DNA of 64,000 nt, taken from NCBI GenBank assembly GCA_020053355.1, contig JAGVNI010000006.1, positions 34,451 to 98,450 of the forward strand, written 5' to 3'. The DNA is from an archaeon. GTDB lineage: Archaea; Micrarchaeota; Micrarchaeia; Anstonellales; Bilamarchaeaceae. This document shows positions 19,826 to 27,629 of this stretch, in pieces. A program made the translations under genes and the position numbers. The notes under the pieces are model-generated. The model made no database searches. It was not told the origin of the DNA and saw only the letters and a program-made list of their open reading frames with translations. Numbering within the stretch: the first letter of the stretch is position 1; each line of letters opens with the position of its first letter.

Positions 19826-19950
19826 GGGCATAATCAATTTTTTCTTTTTCTTTATTTTCATCTTTTTCTCCTGAACATCCTGATGCTCCCGCTTTTCTAA
19901 AAAAACGCCAAGCGACATTTAATAAATTGTGTTATACCGAATATATTTTC

Positions 19951-20358
19951 ATGTACTCAGGTGGGGCCAGGTTCCAGGAGTTCTCCGGGGTAGCCACATT
20001 CAGGGAATCCACTTACCGCGTCAGCGTCATTGCCAAGGGGGACCTTTGGAAAAGCGAAGTGGTAAAGGCAATCAACAGGGCGGGCGGACACAATGTCAGC
20101 GTCGATGAAGGCAAGCCCGTAACAGATCCCCACGCCTATGCCAATACGTTCGCGGCATCCCGCATATCCTACGAGGTCACATTCACCCCGGACAATGCCC
20201 TGACGGAAGGCGGGGTGCGCAAGCCTTCGGTGACCAAGCTCCTGCGGTGCGACTATTCAATCATCAACGACGGCGAGCTCCAGAAGTCCTATGGCAAGTT
20301 CAAGCAGGCCGTCGCTTCGGGCTCGCGCACTGGCGCAATCGCGCGCACGAAGCCCTAA
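19951..20358 (+). CDS. Hypothetical protein
   Basis: MYSGGARFQEFSGVATFRESTYRVSV..., TATA-like sequence upstream. Confidence 0.6.
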   Translation: MYSGGARFQEFSGVATFRESTYRVSVIAKGDLWKSEVVKAINRAGGHNVSVDEGKPVTDPHAYANTFAASRISYEVTFTPDNALTEGGVRKPSVTKLLRCDYSIINDGELQKSYGKFKQAVASGSRTGAIARTKP

Positions 20359-20440
20359 TTCGGCAAGAAATACGGCTACTATCTTTGCTTGCCAGAAACT
20401 AGGTATTCCGATTTTAATCCATCGCAGCGAATTGGTTTTC

Positions 20441-21148
20441 ATGAAGTTCAAAATCATCCCGAACCCGAAAAAACCCTGGGCCAAGGAACTCGCCGCGGAA
20501 CTGAAGGCGTTCCTTTTTCCAACCCATTCGTTCGTGAAAAAGGGTGCGGACGCGACCATATGCATCGGAGGGGACGGTACCATCCTCTACGCCCACTACA
20601 AGGGCAAGCTCGAAGGGCCGGTTCTCGGAATCGGCGGAGACAAGAGCTACATCTGCCAGCTAAGGAAAGACAACTGGAAGGAAGGCATCCAGGGCGTCAT
20701 CGGCAACCCGAAACGCGAGAGCATCTCCACGCTAGTCTGCTCGCTAGGCGCACGCTATTATGCTGCATTGAACGATGCCGTCATCCATGCAACGCATTAC
20801 CGCGTCGCCGAGATGGACGTCACCATAGACGGAAAAACCACCTCTTTCGAAGGCGACGGCATGATTATTTCGACGGCGCTCGGTTCGGCCGCATACGCAT
20901 TTTCTGCAGGTGGTGCGAAACTCGCCCCAACAGAAAGCAAATTAAGCCTTGTGCCCATATGTCCATACAAGCGCGCATTCTCCCCAAAGGTCCTCCCTGA
21001 GGACAGCAACGTTGAGGTAACAGTCGGAAACGACTGTGCATTCATAGTGGACGGCATCTTCGTCCGCCGCCTCCGGAAAGGGGAGACGGTCGCGATACAT
21101 AAAGGCCCCGGCATCCCGTTCTTCGGGGGCGTCGGGAGATACTATTGA
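20441..21148 (+). CDS. nadK: NAD kinase
   Basis: ATICIGGDGTILYAHY (GGDG motif), EGDGMIISTALGSAAYAFSAGG. Confidence 0.88.
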   Translation: MKFKIIPNPKKPWAKELAAELKAFLFPTHSFVKKGADATICIGGDGTILYAHYKGKLEGPVLGIGGDKSYICQLRKDNWKEGIQGVIGNPKRESISTLVCSLGARYYAALNDAVIHATHYRVAEMDVTIDGKTTSFEGDGMIISTALGSAAYAFSAGGAKLAPTESKLSLVPICPYKRAFSPKVLPEDSNVEVTVGNDCAFIVDGIFVRRLRKGETVAIHKGPGIPFFGGVGRYY

Positions 21149-21165
21149 CATAAGGAGGGAAAACA

Positions 21166-21501
21166 ATGATTGGCAAAGATGAGATACTCCGGAGAGGCTA
21201 CGTGGACGTCAAGGTCTACGTGACAGGCCTGCGCCAGAGCCACCGGCTCGAAGTCGTGAAGGAGAAGACGAGCGTGGGCATGGTCCCGTTCCTCGTCTGC
21301 AAGCACTATATCCCGACCGCGGAACTCGTGCGCCTTGCCGAGCAGCTGCAACTGCCCGTCAAGCACAAGGAGGTCGTGGTCTTCCCGAGGGGCAAGATGG
21401 CAAGCCATTTCGCGGACAAGACCGAGAAGACGACCAAGGGCGTCCATGCCATCGTCGAAGCGGAGACCGTGGAAGCCGAAGTAGAGGAAGAAGAGTCCTG
21501 A
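21166..21501 (+). CDS. Hypothetical protein
   Basis: 111 aa, acidic tail; 17 nt after nadK. Confidence 0.6.
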   Translation: MIGKDEILRRGYVDVKVYVTGLRQSHRLEVVKEKTSVGMVPFLVCKHYIPTAELVRLAEQLQLPVKHKEVVVFPRGKMASHFADKTEKTTKGVHAIVEAETVEAEVEEEES

Positions 21502-21505
21502 TTTT

Positions 21506-22234
21506 TCAGACGACAAACAGCGACGCCAGTCCGAATGCCGCCGCAGCACCTGCCGCGAAAGCGATCGCCCCGGCGCGCTCATAGCCCTTCTTCAGCGCAT
21601 CCGGAAGCAGTTCGACAAGGACGACATATGCCATCGCGCCGGCGGAGAATGCCAGCGAAAGCGGCACGAATCCGGTAAACGAGCTTAGGAACATGTACCC
21701 GATTATCGCAGCCGCTGCCTCGACGACTCCGGAGAGGATGCCGTAGAATACCGCCATCCTTTTTCCGAGCCCGTAGCAGGCGAGCGGCGCGGCTATCAGG
21801 GTGCCTTCAGGGACATCCTGGATTGCCATGGTCGTCGTCACGAACCATCCGAGGGGATTCGAGGCTGCGAATGCGGCGGCTATCGCGAAGCCCTCCGGGA
21901 TGTTGTGGATGGCTATCGCCCCGCCAATCATCAATGCCTTCTTTTTCGAATGCTTGATTTCTTCCCTGGTTATGTGCATGTGTATGTGCGGGAGGGCTTT
22001 CTCCACGAACATCAGGCAAATCAACCCGAGCGCGAGGCCGCCAACCACGGCGACGTCCCCGGATGCCTGGTGCGCCTGCGCCAGCATCTCCACAGCTGAA
22101 TACGCCATCACGCCAGCGGCGAAAGCGAGCATCATGCTGTTCTTCCGCTCATCCATGCATCCGTAGAATAGCACGATGGCCGCCCCTGCCGATGTCGCGA
22201 GGAGGACCGTTAGCGCGCCGAGAAAAATCTCCAT
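21506..22234 (-). CDS. ZIP-family metal transporter
   Basis: HNIPEGFAIAAAF and QDVPEGTLIAAPL metal-binding TM motifs; His-rich loop HIHMHITREEIKHSKKK. Confidence 0.93.
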   Translation of the reverse strand: MEIFLGALTVLLATSAGAAIVLFYGCMDERKNSMMLAFAAGVMAYSAVEMLAQAHQASGDVAVVGGLALGLICLMFVEKALPHIHMHITREEIKHSKKKALMIGGAIAIHNIPEGFAIAAAFAASNPLGWFVTTTMAIQDVPEGTLIAAPLACYGLGKRMAVFYGILSGVVEAAAAIIGYMFLSSFTGFVPLSLAFSAGAMAYVVLVELLPDALKKGYERAGAIAFAAGAAAAFGLASLFVV

Positions 22235-22243
22235 AAACCTGTC

Positions 22244-23137
22244 TCAACCCTTCTTCCCAAGCTCTTCATTAAGGAGCCTGACAAGTTCCGCGCCAATCTT
22301 GTCCTGGGCCTCCTTTGTGCTGGCTCCGATATGCGGCGTAAGATATACGTTCTCCAGCTCCAGAAGCTTCCCGTTGTACGGCTCGGACCGGTAAACGTCG
22401 AGCGCTGCCCCTGCCACCTTGCCGCTTTTCACAGCGTCATAGAGCGCGTCCTCGTCGATGATTTCCCCCCGCGATGTGTTTATGATGATTACGCCATTTT
22501 TCATCTTCGCGATGTTTGCCGCGCTTACGAGGTTTATCGTCTGGGGGGTGGCGGGAACATGGATGGAAACCACGTCTGCCATGCCAAGGAACGAATCCAA
22601 ATCATCCACGAATTTGACGATGCCATCCTCCTGCCTCGGCGGGGGGTTGAATGAGATGACCTTCATGCCGAGAGCATCGGCCTTCTTCCCAAGAAGCGCC
22701 CCGATGCGCCCGTAACCGATTATGCCGAGCGTCTTTCCCTCGATTTCATTGCCTGTCAGCGTTTTCTTTTCCCATTTCCCGCCTTTCATCTGGTGGTGGG
22801 CCTTCTGGATGTTCCGGAACGCCCCCAGGATTAGGCCGAGCGCAAGCTCCGCAACCGCGTTCGATGAGGCTCCCGGCGTGTTGATGACCTTTATGCCCTT
22901 CGCCTTGCATGCCGCCTGGTCCACATTGTCGAGCCCAACCCCGGCCCTGGCGACGACCTTCAGTCCCGGCGCATCGGCTATCAGTTCTTTAGTGACTTTC
23001 GTGGCGCTCCTCACTATGAGCGCATCAGCATCCTGCAGAGCTGCCTTCACGTCCTGGGGCTTGTACACGACCTGGCCGAGCGCACCTATGCCTTTCACGA
23101 CCTCCTCTTCCATCTGGTCTGCAATGACGATTCGCAT
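22244..23137 (-). CDS. serA: D-3-phosphoglycerate dehydrogenase
   Basis: ARAGVGLDNVD, LGIIGYGRIGALLGKKADALGM, INTSRGEIIDEDAL, NVYLTPHIGAST. Confidence 0.9.
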   Translation of the reverse strand: MRIVIADQMEEEVVKGIGALGQVVYKPQDVKAALQDADALIVRSATKVTKELIADAPGLKVVARAGVGLDNVDQAACKAKGIKVINTPGASSNAVAELALGLILGAFRNIQKAHHQMKGGKWEKKTLTGNEIEGKTLGIIGYGRIGALLGKKADALGMKVISFNPPPRQEDGIVKFVDDLDSFLGMADVVSIHVPATPQTINLVSAANIAKMKNGVIIINTSRGEIIDEDALYDAVKSGKVAGAALDVYRSEPYNGKLLELENVYLTPHIGASTKEAQDKIGAELVRLLNEELGKKG

Positions 23138-23330
23138 GCCCTTCCATCGACGACAAACTATTAATCGCTTGCGTCCATATCCTATTCGTGAAAATCTGTT
23201 CGTTCTTAACAGTGTAACAGAAATTTCGTGTTATTTAGCACTAAGTATATAAATAAAGAGATTACTTTTACACAAATAATCGCGAAACATATATATAACT
23301 GTTCAGCCATATATCATACTGGGTGGGGGG

Positions 23331-23633
23331 ATGGTTATGTTTGAATCACATGAGAAGCAATCGAAAACCAAAAAAAAGGTGATGGGGCTGACGTCTGCCT
23401 TGGAGATGGCATACGTTGACCCGACGCGGTATTCAGTCGTCGTCGACGCCGCGTCGCAGCTCTGCAGCCTTCTCAAGGATGAGGACGTATCCCTCACAAT
23501 GGGCGAGAAGGTCAGGGTTGTCAAATCCGTTGCCAAGGCCAAAGTCAGGGCCTTCATGGGGGGCACGGCCGACGACTATAGAACATTCAAGACGCTGGAT
23601 GCAATCAGCACAGATCTGGTCCAGCTATTATAA
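23331..23633 (+). CDS. Hypothetical protein
   Basis: 100 aa; tandem TATA-like elements upstream (tatataaataaa, atatatataa). Confidence 0.6.
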   Translation: MVMFESHEKQSKTKKKVMGLTSALEMAYVDPTRYSVVVDAASQLCSLLKDEDVSLTMGEKVRVVKSVAKAKVRAFMGGTADDYRTFKTLDAISTDLVQLL

Positions 23634-23646
23634 TCCGGTGGTGGAT

Positions 23647-24057
23647 ATGAAGTCAGTTACCATAGTGTCAGAGGACAGGGTAGGCCTTTTGGCCGATATA
23701 TCCTACATACTCGGCAAGTCCAACGTCAATATAGACGGGTTGTCCGTGGATGTCCTAGGAGGGAAGGCAGTGATAGCTCTGGAGGTCAAGGACCCCAGGA
23801 AGGCGCAGGACATACTGTCAAGGAACGGTTTTTCCACAGCGCATCCTGAAGCCATAGTCATCAAGGTCTCGAACGATTCGATGGAGAAGATAACCGAGAT
23901 GCTCGAGACCGAGAAGATAAGCGTGACGGAGCTGTCCATGCTGTCATCGGACAGGGTGGACGGGATATTCGCGCTGAATGTCGACAAGCCGCGCAAGGCG
24001 CACAAGATGCTTACGCCCTTCATTCTCGGGCGCTCGCCTGGCCACGACCTCTATTGA
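23647..24057 (+). CDS. ACT-domain protein (two ACT repeats)
   Basis: MKSVTIVSEDRVGLLADISYILGKSNVNIDGLSVDVLGGKAVIALEV; second ACT-like half. Confidence 0.85.
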   Translation: MKSVTIVSEDRVGLLADISYILGKSNVNIDGLSVDVLGGKAVIALEVKDPRKAQDILSRNGFSTAHPEAIVIKVSNDSMEKITEMLETEKISVTELSMLSSDRVDGIFALNVDKPRKAHKMLTPFILGRSPGHDLY

Positions 24058-24096
24058 TTTTTTCCTGATTCTTCAGGTTTCACTTCTTTCGGTTTT

Positions 24097-24396
24097 TCAT
24101 TTCCCTTCAGGCTTAGCTCCAGCTACCGCCCCCGGAGCCAAAATATCGTATGCCCTGGTCAGGATGTCTGATACTGGCGTGGAAATCCCATCCCCCAGCA
24201 TATCCAGACGTTCGAATGAGCCTCGGGATTCCTTGTATCCCTCAGTCGCCGTTTCCGTGGAAATCCCGAAAAAACGTAGATGATTCCGGGCATCATCCGC
24301 CGGCTTCCTTTTCCTCGGCGAGAACGGCCTTCCTGCCTTCAGCGCATCGCGGATTTCAGTCCGCCTCCTCTCGTCGAACAGCGTCCGGAGCATCAT
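24097..24396 (-). CDS. LFD-RR N-terminal module protein, paralog 6
   Basis: MMLRTLFDERRRTEIRDALKAGRPFSPRKRKP...; shares N-term with five upstream neighbours; 4-nt overlap with the preceding gene. Confidence 0.75.
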   Translation of the reverse strand: MMLRTLFDERRRTEIRDALKAGRPFSPRKRKPADDARNHLRFFGISTETATEGYKESRGSFERLDMLGDGISTPVSDILTRAYDILAPGAVAGAKPEGK

Positions 24397-24758
24397 CCCC
24401 TGCCACCCCGGTTGTTCCTTGGAATGAATAAATCGTCGCCAACACCGGCAATCCCAGGAGGCTTGGAAGATATCGCGATATCGTCATATGAAACCGGGCG
24501 GCCTTTCGGGTAATCACCATACAGGAATTTCACCAAATCCTCGAATGTCGCAGATTCTACCGGCTTTCCCATCGCTTTTTGGAACGCCTCCTTGCCGTCT
24601 TCGCCTATTGTTGAAATCAAGCCCTGGATCGGATTCCCAGGCGCAGAGGGCTCCAGGGACGGGACCCTGCGCCTGAATGCGATCGGATTCCCGGACCTGA
24701 TGGCGTGGCGTATATCGTCCCGCCTCTTCTCATCGAAAAGCGCGCGCAGGATGCCCAT
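24393..24758 (-). CDS. LFD-RR N-terminal module protein, paralog 5
   Basis: MGILRALFDEKRRDDIRHAIRSGNPIAFRRRVP...; start corrected to 24758 (ORF track extends to 24956). Confidence 0.78.
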   Translation of the reverse strand: MGILRALFDEKRRDDIRHAIRSGNPIAFRRRVPSLEPSAPGNPIQGLISTIGEDGKEAFQKAMGKPVESATFEDLVKFLYGDYPKGRPVSYDDIAISSKPPGIAGVGDDLFIPRNNRGGRG

Positions 24759-24759
24759 A

Positions 24760-25119
24760 CTAATCACTCCCTTCCCTGCCTTCAACACTAATCGTGCAGA
24801 TATTCCCGGTAGATATTTTCGATGGCGTAATCGTGATTTTCTTGCCGTCCGGCAGAGTGATTCTGCTCTCCTTTTCCATGGGGTATCCTCCGCGCACGAC
24901 GCTTTCCCCTCCCTGTGTGATGTCGATGATGGCGCACCCGTCCGGCCGAATCCCATCGAACCTGAAATTCAATCCGCCTGAGTGCATCGGGCCGTTGTTC
25001 TCCCCCATAATCATCTCTGCCCGGGGATTCTTTCTCCTGAATGGGAGCGGCTCGCCCTTCTCTATTGCATGGCGTAAATCCCGCCTCCTTCCCTCATCAA
25101 AAAGCGTCTGTAGTGCCAA
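24760..25119 (-). CDS. LFD-RR N-terminal module protein with beta-rich C-terminal domain, paralog 4
   Basis: MALQTLFDEGRRRDLRHAIEKGEPLPFRRKNP...ISVEGREGSD. Confidence 0.8.
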   Translation of the reverse strand: MALQTLFDEGRRRDLRHAIEKGEPLPFRRKNPRAEMIMGENNGPMHSGGLNFRFDGIRPDGCAIIDITQGGESVVRGGYPMEKESRITLPDGKKITITPSKISTGNICTISVEGREGSD

Positions 25120-25120
25120 A

Positions 25121-25534
25121 TCAATCCCTCGATTCCTGCCTGACCGTGACGGTCACGACATCCTGCCCCGACACGTCGCGGGCCTCTTTCGCTTCCAAAG
25201 TGAAATATGCGGGGCTGGTCGCATCCGGATTGAAGTCTTTCATTTCTTTTCGCCCGATTTTCACATGCACCTTTCTCGCCTTGCCATCATTCCCGTTCCC
25301 CTTTTCGACCATGACAATCGCGTTTTTTCCATCTACGCCAATATACCTGAAACCGAACCCCCCGATTTTAACCTGCAGCCCAAGCGTAAGTTGGTCGCGC
25401 CTGAGCGCCCGGCGTTCATCCATCGAATCAGGGGCCGGCTTCCTGTGCTTAATTAGCGCGATGACATCCCCTTTTTTGAGGGCTTCCCGTACCCTATCCC
25501 TCCTGTTTTTATCGAAAAGCGCTTGGACTGCCAT
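25121..25534 (-). CDS. LFD-RR N-terminal module protein with beta-rich C-terminal domain, paralog 3
   Basis: MAVQALFDKNRRDRVREALKKGDVIALIKHRKP...VKIGGFGFRYIG...VTVTVRQESRD. Confidence 0.8.
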   Translation of the reverse strand: MAVQALFDKNRRDRVREALKKGDVIALIKHRKPAPDSMDERRALRRDQLTLGLQVKIGGFGFRYIGVDGKNAIVMVEKGNGNDGKARKVHVKIGRKEMKDFNPDATSPAYFTLEAKEARDVSGQDVVTVTVRQESRD

Positions 25535-25948
25535 TTAATCGCTCTCCGCGTACATCGATTCCACCACGATGGCGGCCTGCATCTGGGATTTTTCGCAAAC
25601 CTGCGGCGCAATCCTCACCCTCGTCCCGTCCGCCGGATAATCGATTACCGTTTCCCTGCCAATCGGCAGCGTTTTCGTCTCTGTCAGGCCATCCCCGCAC
25701 TTGATGCCCATTGCAATGTTGTTTCCTGCCACAGGCCCGTTGTATATGAAATAAAATCCGCCTATCTTGTAGCTTTCACCGATGGAAAGCCTGCCATCGT
25801 ATGCGCCCTTGGCGGCTTGGGAAGAACTCAACTCCGGTTCCGTGCTGTCTATTTTCGGCTCCCTGCTCCGGAAAACGATGGGCTTGCCGCTATGAACGGC
25901 TCCCCGGATTTCCTGCCTCCTTGTCTCATCGAACAGTGCGCGAATCAT
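25535..25948 (-). CDS. LFD-RR N-terminal module protein with beta-rich C-terminal domain, paralog 2
   Basis: MIRALFDETRRQEIRGAVHSGKPIVFRSREP...YKIGGFYFIYNG...IVVESMYAESD. Confidence 0.8.
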   Translation of the reverse strand: MIRALFDETRRQEIRGAVHSGKPIVFRSREPKIDSTEPELSSSQAAKGAYDGRLSIGESYKIGGFYFIYNGPVAGNNIAMGIKCGDGLTETKTLPIGRETVIDYPADGTRVRIAPQVCEKSQMQAAIVVESMYAESD

Positions 25949-26412
25949 GGGCCCACCTTGCCTTTGGTTCCGAGCGTTGCGCGAATGGCGTCTTCTGCTT
26001 GCACCCGTTCTAGAAGTTGAAATATTAGCGCATATAGCTCTAATTGGGCGAGCATCATCTCCTCAGCCGGGGTGTATGTTACACTGATGCCATGCTTCGC
26101 ATCAAAGAATTTATACCCGACAGCGACTTCCAGATGCTCGATTTCTTCGCTTCCATGCTCTGCGGCAATCTCTCCCATTTTTTTCTCGTTATATTCCGTT
26201 GCACGGTCAAGCCGGTCCTTTGTTGCATCCCCCGATTCACGGATGCTTCGTATGAACGCGCGAATCTCGCAAGCGGCAGCGTTTTCGTTCCGGGCAGGTT
26301 CTGACAACCCCGGATTTTTCATGCGCTGGAATGGCAGGGGCTCGCCCTTCTCTAACGCCTTCTGGATATCGGTTCTCCTGCCTTTGTCGAATAGTGTCTT
26401 GAGTGTCATCAC
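25945..26412 (-). CDS. LFD-RR N-terminal module protein with helical C-terminal region, paralog 1 (operon leader)
   Basis: MMTLKTLFDKGRRTDIQKALEKGEPLPFQRMKNP...; TTTTAAAAGG TATA-like box upstream on the minus strand (~26446-26455). Confidence 0.8.
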   Translation of the reverse strand: MMTLKTLFDKGRRTDIQKALEKGEPLPFQRMKNPGLSEPARNENAAACEIRAFIRSIRESGDATKDRLDRATEYNEKKMGEIAAEHGSEEIEHLEVAVGYKFFDAKHGISVTYTPAEEMMLAQLELYALIFQLLERVQAEDAIRATLGTKGKVGP

Positions 26413-26506
26413 TGGCCTCTGGTGGATAATCTGTGCACCAAAGGCCTTTTAAAACCTATTTTTACGCCATTTACCACACTAAAACAATAAAACAAGGCTA
26501 AGCGGC

Positions 26507-27607
26507 TTAAGTGGTGATTCTGTCCACCATCTTCTTCTTTTCGGCGTCCTTGACTTCCATGGCGATGCGCCTGCCGAAGGAAACGCTTTCGCGGAAAAGG
26601 TAGCCTGAATACGGCGTGAAGCGGGTTCCTGGGGAGCCGGGCATCCTAAGCGAGATGTCGAAGCACGTGAACTTCTCCCCGTTATCCTCGATGAACGCGC
26701 CCTGGAGGGCGAATGGGCCGATGATGCCGTCCTTGTACTCCTTTTGCACTGCGCGGACGAACTTCTCGCCGATTTCAAAGCACTGGTCAAGGAGCGATTC
26801 GCGCATTGTGCAGGCGATATGCCCGACTTCTATGGTCGAAGGCTGCTGCATCTTCAGGAGTTCCAGTTGCACATCCGCAGGCATCCGGAGATAGCCGTCG
26901 ATATTCGTCTGCCTCCTCGTATCGAGCCCCAGAAGCTCCAGTTCCTCATGGACAGGAGAATAGAAAAAGTTCAGGTTGAAGTGCGAGCCCACGATATATT
27001 CCTCGACTGTGGCTTTCGAGAGCTGCTCCTCAGTAGTCTTTCCGCTTTTCACAAGGGCTTCCGAGCGCTCTTTGTATTCCTCATAGCTCCGTGCCAGGAA
27101 GAACGCCCGTTCATACGTCCTTTTCGCCTCGCTCACTTTCACGATGCAGAGCCTGTCGATGTCTTTCGGGGACTTGAACTTCTTAGGTGTGCGCATCCCG
27201 GCCTTCTCCATAAGGTAATACTGGTTCTTCGGCGCATCGCGCTCCTCGGCTCGGAGCAGGTACTTGTTCCCAAAGACCGGAATCGTGAACTGCTTCTCGA
27301 TTGCCTCGTAGCCCACATACACGGCGAACGAGCGGTTCGGGACGAAGATGGCGTTGCGCTTGTTGAGGAAATCGATGTTCTGAGGCAGGACCATCTCGCT
27401 GAACTTGTTGACAAGAAGAAGCTCGTCCACCACGCCGATTTCTTTGGTTACGCCTCCGGTCTCCCGTTTCCGGGTCTTGTACGGCCCCAGATACGTCTTC
27501 TCCCTGCCCCTCTGCGCAACTACAAGAGTATTGAAGCCCTCCTGCTTCGCGCCTTCGCTGACATCCAAAGCCGAGTGGCTACCTAATGTAGAAATAGTGT
27601 GCTTCAT
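26507..27607 (-). CDS. purP: FAICAR synthetase (archaeal PurP)
   Basis: MKHTISTLGSHSALDVSEGAKQEGFNTLVV...; FDISLRMPGSPGTRFTPYSGYLFRESVSFGRRIAMEV. Confidence 0.94.
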   Translation of the reverse strand: MKHTISTLGSHSALDVSEGAKQEGFNTLVVAQRGREKTYLGPYKTRKRETGGVTKEIGVVDELLLVNKFSEMVLPQNIDFLNKRNAIFVPNRSFAVYVGYEAIEKQFTIPVFGNKYLLRAEERDAPKNQYYLMEKAGMRTPKKFKSPKDIDRLCIVKVSEAKRTYERAFFLARSYEEYKERSEALVKSGKTTEEQLSKATVEEYIVGSHFNLNFFYSPVHEELELLGLDTRRQTNIDGYLRMPADVQLELLKMQQPSTIEVGHIACTMRESLLDQCFEIGEKFVRAVQKEYKDGIIGPFALQGAFIEDNGEKFTCFDISLRMPGSPGTRFTPYSGYLFRESVSFGRRIAMEVKDAEKKKMVDRITT

Positions 27608-27629
27608 GACGCCATTTTGACCATGAAGG

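Noticed and set aside
24097-26412. The six-gene array as one gene broken by frameshifts
   Set aside because: Each ORF has its own conserved start module and a distinct complete body with close coupling, so independent genes are more likely than decay.
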